Source of the DNA: Chelonoidis abingdonii
Lineage: Eukaryota > Chordata > Testudines > Testudinidae
Direction of reading: 5' to 3'
Assembly: GCF_003597395.2 (NCBI RefSeq)
Contig: NC_133771.1
Coordinates: forward strand, 49,018,834-49,082,833
Length of the DNA: 64,000 nucleotides
The notes under the pieces: generated by a model
What the model was told of the DNA's origin: nothing
The model's input: the letters and a program-made list of their open reading frames with translations, nothing else
The model's database searches: none
Position numbers and translations under genes: made by a program
Shown: one piece after another, positions 24,496 through 37,160 of the stretch
How positions within the stretch are numbered: position 1 is the first letter of the stretch
Layout of the letters: each line of letters opens with the position of its first letter

Positions 24496-27019
24496 TATGT
24501 TAAAAGCTCTCCACAGAAAGAGAGACATATAGAAGAGACTGTAACAGAAAAAAAACATTTTATCTTTTGTGGTTGGTTACTAGTGTTCTTTTGTATAATG
24601 TTCCCTTTTTAAATTTCTTTAATAATGAAATAGCCATGGTTGTTAATTGTGATGATTTTGCTTGGCTTTAATCATGGTGTTTTCTAAAGTATGTAAAAGA
24701 TTAAATAGTGAGAGACATACCCATAAGGTGGCTGTAAGAGAAACAATTAATAAGAGCTGGCCTACCGATTTCTTGTTTCAGTAAACTAAATACTTTTAAT
24801 AATTTTAAAATAAATAAAATTATTTTGTGTCCAACAATTTCAAATTGCCCCTTTCTGTCCCACATCCAGCCACAACCAGAATTAAGTCAATGTTATAACT
24901 CAAACACTTCCATCAGTTTAGCAGAATAACCCGAACCATATACTTTCTAGATAAGATCTTTGTCAGAAAGAGCATTGTATAGATATACTTCTTTTAGCTT
25001 TGTCAGGTTTCATTCTATCTGCATTGTCATGATATCTTCTGAGTAACCAGTAAGTATTTCAGAATTAATATTGGATAGAGGCAGACATGAGATACTAGTG
25101 TTGGACAAATGCTTCCCAATGAAATTATATCAGTAAGATAAATGATCCTTTTTTATGCTAGTGTTAGTTTATTCAGGAGAAACTATCACCATAACAACTC
25201 AAGAGCAGCTTTATGCACTTGAAAGTTTCAGTTTCCATTATCTGACTTCTTTATTCACCATTTACAGTCAGCATTAGAGCTGAAATCAATAATTCATAAC
25301 AACTAATGTATTCAGTAATTTTTGCTTCTTCTTCTGATTGTGAATTATCCAAAAATGATAATGCAACTTTTTCAAATTCATTTAGTATTAGAAGTTATTC
25401 ACCAAATAATTTTGTTAAGTAATCCCTAGTGTTTATTTTGACTATTCAGTATAGAACATTTGAGCTGTTTTGGTTTTCCAGAATAGATAAATGTAGCTGT
25501 TGCAAAAAATCTTTATTATGAATTTTAAAATTTGCTTCTCATGAATATTCTTCAATATTCACTTAATATTCATCAAGCATTTCTGTCAGCAAATTTGTTC
25601 ACTGGAAAGAAGCACAAAGTGGTTGCAACTGCAGTCAAAGTAATTTATCTAAATAGGAACTAATATCTGCAGAATTTATTTTGAGTATTCACTCAGCCCT
25701 GTTCAGAACATCTGCTGACTTGTGCGTAGGTCAGTACTGGAAGTGACGTACAGTAACATGACTTCTGGAGAAGGAGAAGGTTGATCACGGGAAATATCAA
25801 AGTCTATTTTTTCAACAATCAAAAATTGTCTATAAACTTTCCTTTGTGTTTAGTGTCCCCTGGCAAATGTCCTGAAAGCAAGGAATTTTGTGAAGGCCAC
25901 TAGCATACCTATGATGTGGACTGCTAATGGTTTTTCATTAATGGGCATACAAGCAAGCATGTTTTTTTTATTTGCTATCTAAAGAAGAGCTTAGCTTTAT
26001 GGCAACATTAGACATAAGCAAGCTTCGTGGCTAGCTTGGCACTACATTTCAAGGCAGCACAGTGGTTCAAGGTGATGTTCCACTGTAGGAAAAAAAGCTC
26101 CATGCTCTGAGACTCCACCGCTTGCAGCACAGGATACGGAAGAAGCCTTGATGGCCAAAATACAAGTTCGCTACACAGAAGGGTCCTGAGATAGTAAGAG
26201 CACTGAGGAAACTTGAGAGGCATAGCAGAGATGGGGATATCTGAAAGTGGGAACATGATATGGGGGAAAACATTCTACTTGGAAGGTGGGAGGTGGAAAT
26301 ACCAAAATATTCTCTGTACAAGGCACCATCATATACCGGTAATTACCAACTCTGCCTGAAGAAAGGGTTTTTCTCTAGCAAGTGGATTAGAGGGATATTG
26401 ATGTCAAGATATGAAAGTGGAGTTTCCTTCTTGAATGATATATTTGGCCCTTCCTACAAATTGAAATCATTATACACGATGCAACCAATGGTTTCTACTT
26501 TCTGATGATGAATACATTCATTCCTGCAGTATACATAATTCCCTATTGTTTGTATATACTGAGTAAGCTTTTCAAGCAAAAGATTTTTTACTTAGTAGGA
26601 TTCCAGTAAGACACTCACAAACTTTTGTAGAATGATTAAAACTGGGCACACACCTGTCATACCTAGCACAGTTATCAGTTGACATTCACTGTCAAGGCAA
26701 TGGGTCAAACAGTGGGATTATCCAGAATTTGAGTGCTTTGTTATATTGCTACCATCGTACACAAGGAAAAATCCATATCTGAGATGTTGTGTTGTGACCC
26801 AAGCATTAAGCACACTCCACCAGTTCTTGAATGTTTTCAGCTGTGTATGTGTTTATAAGAAATAGGCAACTTATAGGATCTACTGCAGCTACTCCCACTG
26901 CTTAGACATGGTGTTGGTGACAGCACTACATATGCCAGGCCCAAAACAGTGCTAAAAATATCCTGATAGCATCACCCATGAGCCTCAAAACTATCCTAAT
27001 TAAGAGTTTTCATGTGTGG
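24496..27019. other. Intronic stretch without recognised feature
   Basis: AT-rich sequence. The overlapping frames at 26008-26321 show no domain. Nothing else is supported. Confidence 0.45.
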
Positions 27020-27130
27020 GTTTATTATGCTCTAGGAATTATTGTGGGAAAGTTCTCTAGTCTTTGTTATGCAGGAAGTCAGACTAGATGATCACAATGG
27101 TCCCTTCTGGCCTTGGAATCTATGAATCTA
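27020..27130 (+). mobile_element. CR1 LINE 3' end
   Basis: The segment contains GTCAGACTAGATGATCACAA, then GGTCCCTTCTGGCCTTGG and ends GAATCTATGAATCTA, the terminal region and short tail repeat of a CR1 subfamily. Confidence 0.8.
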
Positions 27131-27619
27131 ACTACAAGGAAAAAAACAAAAGAGTGATCCTGCTCCCACTGAAATCAGTGACAAAACTCGCATTACCTAC
27201 AACAGAAGGGTGATCAGGACCCCGTTCAGCCAAATTATCTCTCTATAGTCATGACTGACTATCATTTAAACAGTTTGCCATGTTCTAATGTGGCTGCTTT
27301 TATATATATCATATTTATAGGGCTGTACTGTGTTTAAATAAAGTAAAGTTAGAAGAAAAACATCTGGCAAGATCTTGATCAGAGAGATACTATTCCATTG
27401 TATGCTAGCCACAACACTACATATCTTTCTATGTATACGTATTTTAATCACAGCACATAGAAAAACCTCAAATTAGCATATTCACCCTTACAACGTAATT
27501 TGAATTTGTTCAAATTCACCGTTAATAAAGATACATATACCAGTTCAATTCTTACAATGAAAAAAACATTTGCAGAATGGAACATTGTCTATCTTCATAA
27601 TTATTAACTGTGTTTGATT

Positions 27620-28040
27620 ACTTACAGAAATGAGGGAATGGAAGGGACCTTGATACGTCATGTAGTGCAGTTCCATGTACTGAGGCAGAACTGTTATATA
27701 GACCATCCCTTACAGGGGTATGTCTAATCTGTTCTCAAAAATCTCCTTTGACAGAGATTCCACAACCTCCCTAGGTAAATTGTTCCAGAGCTTAACTACC
27801 CTTAAAGTTAGAAAGTCTTTCCTAACAGCAAACTTAAATCCTTGTTTCTGCAATTTAAGCCCATTACTTCTTGTCCTGTCCTGAGTAGATAAAGAGAATA
27901 AGTTATCACTCTCCTCTTTATAACAACCTATCACATACTTGAAGCCTATTATCATGCCCCCCCCCCCCCCCCCCGCCAGGGTTCTCTTCTCCAGATTAAG
28001 CATGTTTTCTAGACCTTTAACCACTTTTGTTACTCCCTAA
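27620..28040 (-). mobile_element. CR1 LINE 3' part, with an 18-C run
   Basis: The minus strand encodes the familiar [15 protein letters not shown] and VRKDFLTLRVVKLWNNLPRE stretches of the CR1 3' region. An uninterrupted run of 18 C lies at 27957-27974 in the place where CR1 copies usually read CCCCTCTCAG. The 3' end is at the left. Confidence 0.88.
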
Positions 28041-28780
28041 TTTGTCCACACTGACTTGAAGACAACTAACTTGTGTAATTCTTAGCTTGTTCTTTCCCTA
28101 TTTGCCTCAGGTCATAACCCTTTTACACTGATGTTCACTATGTTAGTTACCTGATCACTGCTAATCTTTTTGGTGAAAACTGAAAGAAAAAAGGCATTTA
28201 ACATTATGACCTTTGTTGTGTTTTTGTTATTGTCTTTCCCTCCTCAGTGAGTAATGGGCCTCCCCTATCCTTGATGTTCCTCTTGCTTCTCATGTATTTA
28301 TAAAATGTTTTCTTGTTACCCTGTATTTTGTCCCTACATGCTTGTGTTTTTATTTATATATATATATATAATTTATATATATATTCATTTATCCTTCATA
28401 ATCTGACATAATTTCCGCCCTGTGGATGACTCTGTTTTTGAGTTTCAAGTTACTGAAGACCTCCTGATCTCTTACCGTCCTTCTTTGCCCTTAATAGAGT
28501 GTTTCTAAAAACTGCCAACTCTCCTGAACTCTTTTTTTCCTTAGACTTGCTTCCCATGGGATTTTACCTACCCATTCTAAAGTTTGCTAAAGTCCGCCTC
28601 CCTGAAGTCCATTGTCTTTATTCAGCTGTTTTGCCTCCTACCCTCCCTTCTACCATTCCTTAGAATCCTCTATCATTTCATGATCACTTTCACCCACACT
28701 GCCTTCCACCTACTCCCGAGAAAGGAGGCTGATGTGATAAATCTATACATTCTGGAGGCTTCTTTTCTTTCATAAAATGG
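28041..28780. repeat. Unclassified old interspersed repeat with (TA)n
   Basis: Text such as GGTGAAAACTGAAAG near 28173 and GCTAAAGTCCGCC near 28587 recurs in reptile genomes as far as I recall, but I cannot assign a class. A (TA)n tract lies at 28352-28386. Confidence 0.4.
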
Positions 28781-30956
28781 GCAGGACTAGGAGACAACAT
28801 ATCTGGCTAGCTTAAGGCCCTACTAGTAGTATTGTGAGAAAACAAACACATCATTTGGAAATACATACTTAGTTTTACAAACTACTCTTTCCTACTCAAA
28901 AATTCAGTGATTAATAAAAGCAATAATACTCCAGTGTGTGTGGTACATAAAGGATAATCACACCTCTCAGATGCTGGAGACAGTTGGCTGTCAGCTCAGC
29001 CTCGCTTCGCAACCAAGACATGTAGCTGTAACAACTGCACCCCCTGGAAAGTATTTATCTTGTAGCTATGCGCTGCAGTAAATTCCAAGAGCAGAAGAAA
29101 ATGGTGAGATTGTACTTGTCAAAAAGCAAAGGGCTAGACTCTATCTGGCAATGACAAGGTGGAACAGAATGAATAGCAAGGAGTAAGGATCCTATCCCCA
29201 CACCCACCTTAGGGTGGCTGCACAAGCGTCAGTTATAACTGCAGCTGACTGGAACCTGAGTGGAGAATCAGCAGACGAGCAGATGGAGCCATAGCTCTGG
29301 CCTCCTCACCCACATGTGTTTACCTGTGGCATTCACTGGCTGAGTGGGGGTGAGGGATTATGTGACATCTTTTAAATGAGTGTTGGCAAATTATCCCTCC
29401 ACCAGTAAAACTGAAGAGTCCAGGAGGGATTGTGCATCTCTGAGGAATTGTGCTCCCTCTGGGATCTTATACACCATCCATTTCTGTAAGCTGCATGCAC
29501 AAAGCACAATTGTACCCAAAGAAATCTTTACAGCACATGACAGTACTGATGTGTCAATGCCCTGAACTTCTGGGGACATGCTAATCAGCTGCCTCATTCC
29601 CATCTCTCCTATTCCACTGGACATTCCCCATCTGCTGGTGGCTGGCAGCTCCATGTCCCTGAGGGTGGCTCCTATTTCCTCTCTTGTGCTTCATGTAGCA
29701 GCTGTCCATAGAGACAGCTAGGCTGGCTACTCCTTGTTTACAGCTGTTTTCCAGGCCACCAAGCTGGGCTTTGCAATGATGAGCCAAGATATCTGTAGAG
29801 GCAGCTGAAAGCATGGAAAACAGAAAAAGCCAGCTCTCTGCAAACTAGCAGAAAGTGCTCTGCAGACCATGAGTGGACAACGTTTGAGAATACTGCTTTA
29901 CAGATAGATTGTATTCTACATAAAAACTAAAAAACACCACTTTACAATTTTAGACACTTTTGTAGTGCTACAGCTAGCATCCTGAGAGATGACTTATGTT
30001 ATATAGTACTGTAAACTGGTGGACAGTTTCATCAGTCAGGGAATGGAAATAAGCTTCAAGTCTATGTCGCTTTAAGGTCCTTTAACTGGACTTACTAATT
30101 TCCACTAAACAATCCTAAAAACACAGTAAGTCAACTGAAAAATACTGGGCAGCAACTCCCCAGAGGCTTTCTCCACTTGACTCAGCCAGAAGGGGAGAAA
30201 ACACATCCTTCCTGATTTGTTCCACTTTCTCCGTCCTTTTATGCTCTACCTTGAGCAGCCTATGGTCAGCTTGGACCAGTTAACAAGCTGCAGCACCTTT
30301 ACTTTGTCAGAAGTACCGATTATGATAGCAACCGAAAGTCAATGTTAACTACAAATAATGGAACACAAAGTAAGATTTCTTGGGATTATAATGGCATTAG
30401 CAGAAGCTCCAGTGTTCAGACTGTAAAAAGGCTTCTGTTATACTCCGTGAATTTTTATTTACTTAAGAAATGTTGAGGAAAGAATTTTTGAGTTAGGACT
30501 TCCTACAAATTTAAGACTTTAACTGTTTTTTTTCAAACGTGTCGAATGCTTATTTGACAATAATTTAAAAACAGCCAGGTTTAACTATAAACTTTATCTC
30601 TACAACATAAATGTACTTTTATTTTAAAGTAATATATGCAATTATACCATTTAAACAAAAATGTTAACTAGAACATCAATTGTGCCTTACTATGGCTTTG
30701 TTCTGACAGAAAAGAAGTGGTGTTTTTGTGTGTAAAATTATTGCAGTCTTCAAAATTATATCTAATCTATATCGAGAGAGAGAGACTGCAGAGTTGTCAA
30801 ATGAAATTTGATATATATGAATGAAGACTTCACTGTCTACACTGTCTACACCTACTTCAGAATACAGCAAACTGTTCAAACTTGGAACGGCTGATACATA
30901 AACTAAATCATTCACTAATAAAACATGCCCAATATTTCAGCAGTTAAAACACTTAC
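28781..30956. other. Intronic stretch just downstream of the last collagen exon
   Basis: No repeat or gene is clear. A fragment near 29866-29890 resembles a hAT end (GTTTGAGAATACTGCT). The open frames at 29380-29814 lack any domain. A short (GA)n run is at 30775-30785. Confidence 0.45.
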
Positions 30957-31010
30957 AGGGTCTCCCCGACGTCCTTCTTGTCCTGTAGAACCAGGCTTCC
31001 CAACTTCTCC
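30957..31010 (-). CDS. COL21A1: Collagen Gly-X-Y exon, probably COL21A1 (last in window)
   Basis: The minus strand reads GEVGKPGSTGQEGRRGDP, six perfect Gly-X-Y triplets in 54 bp. The acceptor is CATTTTAAAG, with a modest pyrimidine tract, and the donor is a perfect GTAAGT. No further collagen exon was found between here and position 1, so the next intron is at least 30.9 kb long or continues past the window. The C-terminal part of the chain is therefore not present in this window. Confidence 0.88.
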
Positions 31011-34000
31011 CTTTAAAATGAAAAGTGTTAAATAGGAAACGTAGCCGAGACAAAAAAAAATAACCTTTCTGTGCAAAAAGAATAGTGAATTCAAATGCTA
31101 ACACATTTTTAGATGTAAAATAATGAGACACCTATCTAAGCTCTTTTTAATACAATCTCATCAGCATTAATGTAACCATTTCAGCAGGAACTCAGCCAGC
31201 CTAACTCCTACGAAATGCCTGTTCATCTCATTCATCATTGTATGAAGCTCACCATTTCCAAATTCCCTATGAAACAGATGCCTTTTAAAGATACATTGAA
31301 ACACAGAATTAAATGTCAATTCAGAATTTTATTCTTTACTTCATAAAGGTAATGTACTTTACTCAACATATGTACCATTGAAATATACAATCTGTCATTC
31401 AAACAAGTAAACACATTACTTAATAACAACATTATAATATACATTTAATTGTGTAAAACCATCCCCAATAGAAATACATTGTTAATTTTCGTGGAAAAAA
31501 CACTACTGTGAAAAGTATTCCTGTTCCATCATATAACTTAAAAACGTATGACACTTGTTAAAAATATTATCCCATAGCTGGTTATATGCACATGCATACC
31601 GAAGTTCAGTCTGAAATATATTTTAAGGCCAAAACCCTGTTAAACATGGCATTTCTTAATTAGAGGAATTATTAAGTGTCATTATTAGCTGCTTGTTACA
31701 ACATGCAGTGTGACGGGTGTTCATATTACTGATGATGAAACTCACATGCTCTATTAATAGTAAAAACTAGCTCTTAGGTGTTTTTTCCTTCAACTGAGGA
31801 AATGGTCTCTGTTTGCACTTAACATTAAAATGTTGAGGAAGTGTTTGATTAATAATTGCTGTACCCAAATAAAATAAATAAGCTAATTCAAGGACTCCCG
31901 GCATCAAATAATTGAAAGATAAAATAATCCAAGATCCTGCATATGGGGAGGACTCCAAATGATAATCCATAGACCAGTGCACTGGTGTGGAGCTCCACTA
32001 AATTTGGTAAGGCTCCACACAAGAGCTAGAACGGAAAAGTGAATGGTTAGAGAGTAAGATTCAAAGCAGAAGAAAGTTGGACACATCAGCTTCAGTATTT
32101 TCTGAAATCTCAGAAGAGTTACAGATTGAATGATCCTACCAAGAGCCACACTGAGATCAAATGAGATAAGCAGGGGGGGTGGGAGATCCAAGGTCAGAAA
32201 CTAGGCTAGATCCAGAGACGTGAAGTTTCATGACTGCGAAAGGATGCAAATAAAACAAAGCTGCCAAGAGTTCCATAAGAACTCCAAAGTTTGCTGAGGA
32301 AAATGAAGTTTGAAGGACAAGGGATGATAATACAGTGTCATGACTGAGAAAAAATGTGGCAGTTGTGCAAGACTAACTATAGGATTTTAAAAGTACTGTG
32401 GAACTAACCAAACCAATGGTCATTTTGAGTTATAAATGATTATAAAAGACTACAGAACATTTTTGACTCTTGAATTTAGGCATTTTGCTTAAATACGCAT
32501 CTACAAGTAAAACAAAAGCATTAAAAACCTCAAAAGTCAGATTTGCTGCTCAGAGAAAGCAAGTCGCTGGTCTTTGTGCTTAAAAGCGTTTTAACAGGGC
32601 TGCAGCAAAACCACTTCATAACAGTCTGGCCAGCCTGTGTGGTTTGGGAATAAACTGTGATTTTAACGCATGATTAAAATCTGGGTCCAATGACAATTCC
32701 AGGCAATTCTTGAACTTTTTTTTTTTTTTTTAAACAAAAGTGTAGCCTAACCACATCACCCAGCTCAATCACATTATAAACTGTGAGGGAGAGTCCTGGG
32801 GTATCGTGCGGAAGTGACAATCCACACACCAGTTACTTCACAGCAGATCCCATAAAGCCTATGGAAAACACTGTGATTTTCTCTGAGAGAACTGATCTTC
32901 AGCCTTATACCAATATCCTGACCATGGTATTTTGGTCCCTAATCTATACAACTACGTATTGAAAAAATCCTCTTAATTTACTAGATAGAGTGCATGCTGT
33001 CTTCCGTGTCCGTCTTTTAAACTGTCTTTTAAACTGGGGTAGGGACTATCTTTATTTCTGTGCTTTGTATTGTGCCAAGCACCATGTTAGTGTTAAAAAT
33101 ATATATATCATAATTGCAGGTATGATTCCAGCTACCATTGTTACTAAGAGTAATCCTCTGAAAATTATTTCAAGGCACTTCTGAACTATTGCACTACCAA
33201 GCTATGACCAAATAATTATGTTCTGATTCAAAACATGTATGTTATTCCTTACTAAAAACTCAGAGAAATAGAAAAAAAAATTCCAGAAATGAGTATGCAT
33301 AAATAAAATATTTATACAAATTAAGATATAATAAGTTGCTGTCAATTTAAATTACAAAACCTGGATATGCAGCAACAATTTCTTTCACATTCTTTTCCAG
33401 AACAAATATGTTTAAGAAATTTTGTAAGAGAACAGAAAAGCTCCAACAAAGACAGACATTTTTTAAATCCTCTGATTTTGATTACAATGGACCCAGAATG
33501 AAATACTGCAGATGATAAAGGGAAGCTGATAAAATGTTTGAATGAAGCAGAAATAAAAGACTTCTGTTAACTATTATATTCTGAAGCAATTATGGTGCAA
33601 TCTCCTTCTCATACTCAATAATAAATTAACTTTGTGAGTGACAGGAGTAAATGAGACTTCCCGCACACATATTTCAGGAATATTCTACAAAAGGAGATGA
33701 AAAAAGTGGTGACTTTTTGGGTCTGTCATACACCTATACTAGAATAGTTAATTGAAGGAAATAAAGATAAATGTATTTTAGTCTGAATGTATACATTTAC
33801 ATTTTTTTAATCATATGGTTTACTGTAAGAGTGAAGGCAGATTATATACTCTCAAAATTCATGTTTTTCAAAGACATACATTTCTTGAACAGGCCATAAA
33901 CACATAAATTTGTTAGAAATTTTGTGGAAAACTCTGCATCAAACAAAGTGATTAAGTGGAATCCAACCCATCTTGTCATACACCAGAAATGAGAGAAAAT

Positions 34001-35703
34001 TAGGAGACTGAGTTTCATTTGGTTCTGATAAAATGAGAGTTCTGGGATGCTGCATATTTGATTTTATTACCTGGGTAGTCTCAGAAGCAGGGAAACAGCT
34101 ACTTTCCATACTACAATATTCAATATAGATTTTCAAATGGGATTACATATTCTAGTATGTACTCAGTTTGGATACCAAATCCAAAACCCTCAATGCATTT
34201 ATACAAAGCAGAGTTGGGTGATTTCTCAGATGTGTGTGAATAATTATGACTCGCATGCATCAAGGAGATTCAGACCAAAGTCAGGTGAATAGAAAAATGC
34301 TGAAAACTACATTGAATGGTGAATAAAAATATGAAATGTTTCAATACTAGAGATATCCAAAACACTATCAGTTGCTGAAGCATGAAGTAATTTCTTAATA
34401 AACTATCATCAGAAGCTTTACTAACTTTACCCAGTTTGTTCTGCTAGTGCATTTCTGAAAGGTGCAGACAAATCAGAAAATAAGGACTAAACCAAGTAAG
34501 CTTATTACAGTTATGGCCCCCAAAACTTGCCAGTCTGACCTAAGATAAAGTAGATAAACTGAGTATCTTCATTATTCCCTTGTACTTCCTCCCTATAACA
34601 TCTAAAAGAAATACTTCAAACAGTGAGATTATCTAACTGAAAATATTTAATTATTAAAGGCAAGTTTCAAATTTTCAAGGCCACCACTGTACATGTATTC
34701 TCCTTGTCAAATATATTCTAAAAATAGTATGACCACTGGTATTGTTGTAGATGATCACTTACATTCAAAGAACACAAGTGATAAGAGACAGGAACTTAAA
34801 GCAACAGGAATAAGTGCTCTAGCCCCCTTGTCAATACTGAAAGGATTATTTTATAGAACTGAAATATTAAGTAGTTTATTTGACACAAACAAACTTCATT
34901 ATTATCCAACACTGAAAGCCAGTTGCATATTGCATTAAAAATTGAAATGCTTAGCATCTTTCTTATTTCATCTCAGAGTAATGGAAAAAACAATAATCTA
35001 ATAGGCTCGCGAACCACAGTCCCCAGTATGAAGATCAGGCTGTGTTCTTTGTACCCTCTACTATTAGGAGGCAGATATACATTTGCCTAAGTATGTGAAG
35101 AATTGGGAGCTCAACATAATAAGATGTGCTGAAGTAGTTCTCTCTGCTTCCCATGAAACCTGATAATTCCCATGCACTACCAACTGATGGAGGTGGATTC
35201 TTGGTGTTAAATTACTTAAACATGAGGCATATTTCAGATTTAGGGCTAGATTGTGCCCTCAAGTGTGTATGTAGTGTTGTGGGCCATTTTCTCCCTTTCA
35301 AGAGCCATCATAATAATCAACTCTATCATTTTCCTTTATAGGAAAGAATGCTGTGAAGAATATATATGTATATCTGATGTTTCACATTATTCACAGAGTT
35401 AGAGGAATACATTTGGAAATGGAAAGAACAAGATTAGTCCTAAGCAGTCTTTGATAATCACTAATAATAAATTCCCAAAATAGCTCTTCAGCAATTGGGC
35501 CCTGATCCAAAGCCCACTGAAACCCCAATGGCTTTGACTAACACCTACAGCAGTGGACACAACTTTTATTTCCAGTTACTACCCACATAACGCATGCTAG
35601 AAAGAAGCAGACCTATAACAATATTATGTAAGGCTTTGGCAAGTTACTGACAGTTCAAAAATAAAACACCTAAATACAATTTATTGAATGAATATGTAAA
35701 TAC
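31011..35703 (-). other. Collagen intron, 4.7 kb, no clear repeats
   Basis: The intron begins GTATTT and ends CATTTTAAAG on the minus strand. It is AT-rich, has a 16-T run at 32716-32731 and an old unclassified repeat end near 33020-33100. The short open frames within it have no recognisable domain. Confidence 0.72.
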
Positions 35704-35757
35704 CTTAAAGCCAGGGCTTCCAGGTAATCCATCTTTCCCATTTCTCCCAGGTTCCCC
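35704..35757 (-). CDS. COL21A1: Collagen Gly-X-Y exon, probably COL21A1
   Basis: The minus strand reads GEPGRNGKDGLPGSPGFK, six perfect Gly-X-Y triplets in 54 bp. The acceptor is TTGCCACAG. The donor is GTATTT, weak at +4 to +6 but preceded by AAG. This peptide closely resembles the remembered COL21A1 segment with GEPGR, GKDGL and GSPGFK, and together with the two preceding exons is the main basis for the gene name. It is followed by a 4.7-kb intron. Confidence 0.9.
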
Positions 35758-35837
35758 CTGTGGCAACAGGTAACATGACACTATTAGTAGCATTAACCAA
35801 GTAAATTTAAAGGCAAAACTGTCCTTATAGCACTTAC
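35758..35837 (-). other. Very short collagen intron, 80 bp
   Basis: The intron begins GTAAGT and ends TTGCCACAG on the minus strand. A near-ideal branch-point motif, TACTAAT, lies about 25 nt before the acceptor. No repeat fits inside it. Confidence 0.85.
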
Positions 35838-35891
35838 AGAGCGTCCTGGCATTCCTGGAAAACCTGGATCACCTTTTTCCCCTTTAGCACC
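35838..35891 (-). CDS. COL21A1: Collagen Gly-X-Y exon, probably COL21A1
   Basis: The minus strand reads GAKGEKGDPGFPGMPGRS, six perfect Gly-X-Y triplets in 54 bp. The acceptor is a strong TTTTTCCAG and the donor is GTAAGT. The following intron is only 80 bp, the shortest in the series. The KGEKGDPG run is a typical charge cluster that helps register the three chains of a helix. Phase 0 is kept on both sides. Collagen identity is direct; the chain name comes from the series. Confidence 0.9.
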
Positions 35892-36789
35892 CTGGAAAAA
35901 TATAAGAAACAAAAAGAAAGGAAAATGATGTTCAAATAGTATCCCCAAACTCAGTTACACAATTCCAGACAACTAATCTGAAAATCTCACACTGTTGTTT
36001 GCTTTCTATGAAAATTTGTAATGGAATTTCCTACATATAAAAGACTATAGACCCTATGCTGTAATCTTTACTCAGGCAAAAGGCCATTAGTATTATACTG
36101 AAGTATTAAATAGAAAACACAGAAATCAAGCAACGACCCTGCTTCAAATAGCTGAGAATTTAGACAGACGAAGATCTGAAAAAAATAAGATTGTAATTTA
36201 GAATGTTTTTGCTTGTTTTAGACATGTATGCACATGTGTGATGACTGTGTTATATTGACAGACTAGAATTTGTTAGCTGGAAAAAGAGTTTTCAGGAGGT
36301 ATCTGAATGAAGAGATCATACTGGGGCAGAGATATTGTTCTAAATCAGCGTCAGGCAACCTATGGCACACGTGCCAAAGCTGGCATGCGAGCTGATTTTA
36401 AGTGGAACTCACATTATCCGGCCACTGGTCTGGGGGGCTCTGCATTTTAGTTTAATTTTAAATGAAGCTTCTTAAACCTTTTAAAAACCTTATTTACTTT
36501 ATGTACAACAATAGTTTAGTTGTATATTATACATTTGTAGAAAGAAACCTTCTAAAAACGTTAAAATGTATTACTAGCACATAAAACCTTAAATTAGAGT
36601 GAATAAATGAAGACTCAGCACACCACTCCTGAAAGATTGCCGACCCTTGTTCTAAACATTGACTTCAATGGAAGTATGCCTGAGAATGCACTGTAAGATT
36701 CAACCCCATGTAAATAAAAGGCATTTTACAACATGAACAAATCAGAAAAATGCTGGCACTTCCCTTTATGATATTCAATTCACACTTGC
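35892..36789 (-). other. Collagen GC-AG intron, 898 bp
   Basis: The intron begins GCAAGT and ends TTTTTCCAG on the minus strand, a GC-AG intron. A 304-bp hAT-type element with target-site duplication sits inside it at 36346-36649. Confidence 0.8.
36346..36649. mobile_element. hAT-type element, 304 bp
   Basis: The termini CAGCGTCAGGCAACCTATGG and GAAAGATTGCCGACCCTTG are imperfect inverted copies. TTCTAAAT (36338-36345) and TTCTAAAC (36650-36657) form a 7-of-8 target duplication. It lies inside the GC-AG collagen intron. Confidence 0.82.
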
Positions 36790-36843
36790 CTTTTTTCCGT
36801 AAATTCCTGGTGGTCCTTGATCTCCCTTAGGACCCCTTTCACC
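36790..36843 (-). CDS. COL21A1: Collagen Gly-X-Y exon followed by a GC donor, probably COL21A1
   Basis: The minus strand reads GERGPKGDQGPPGIYGKK, six perfect Gly-X-Y triplets in 54 bp. The acceptor is TTGTTGTAG. The exon ends AAAAAAG and the intron begins GCAAGT, a non-canonical GC donor with otherwise near-perfect complementarity to U1, as is typical of real GC-AG introns. No GT donor would preserve the 54-bp length and the phase. The G-X-Y-G-K-K ending followed by GAKGEKG in the next exon is one of the strongest matches to remembered COL21A1 sequence. Confidence 0.88.
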
Positions 36844-37068
36844 CTACAACAAAATAAGCATAAAGGGATTATTTTACTTTTAGAATTTGAGCTAATTATA
36901 TACGGCTATAAACATGATGTATTCCAACTCACTGTTTGCTTAACAAAGAGCTGGCTGAAAAGAGGGAATCCCTTCCCATTCATTTTGTTTGCATTTTTAA
37001 GGAAAATCTCTCTTAGTGGGACGAAACACCAAAAACAAACATTTTCACAGAAAGGGATTTTAAGAAAT

Positions 37069-37160
37069 GCATCTGACAAAGTGGGTATTCACCCACGAAA
37101 GCTCATGCTCCAATATGTCTGTTAGTCTATAAGGTGCCACAGGACTCTCTGCTGCTTTTT
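37069..37160 (+). repeat. Penelope-like 3' fragment with hammerhead-like fold
   Basis: The order is GCAT (37069-37072), core CTGACAA (37073-37079, one change), stem GTGGGT/ACCCAC (37081-37086 with 37091-37096), intact GAAA (37097-37100), linker GCTC and ATGC (37105-37108). The signature GTTAGTCTATAAGGTGCCAC follows. Confidence 0.72.
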
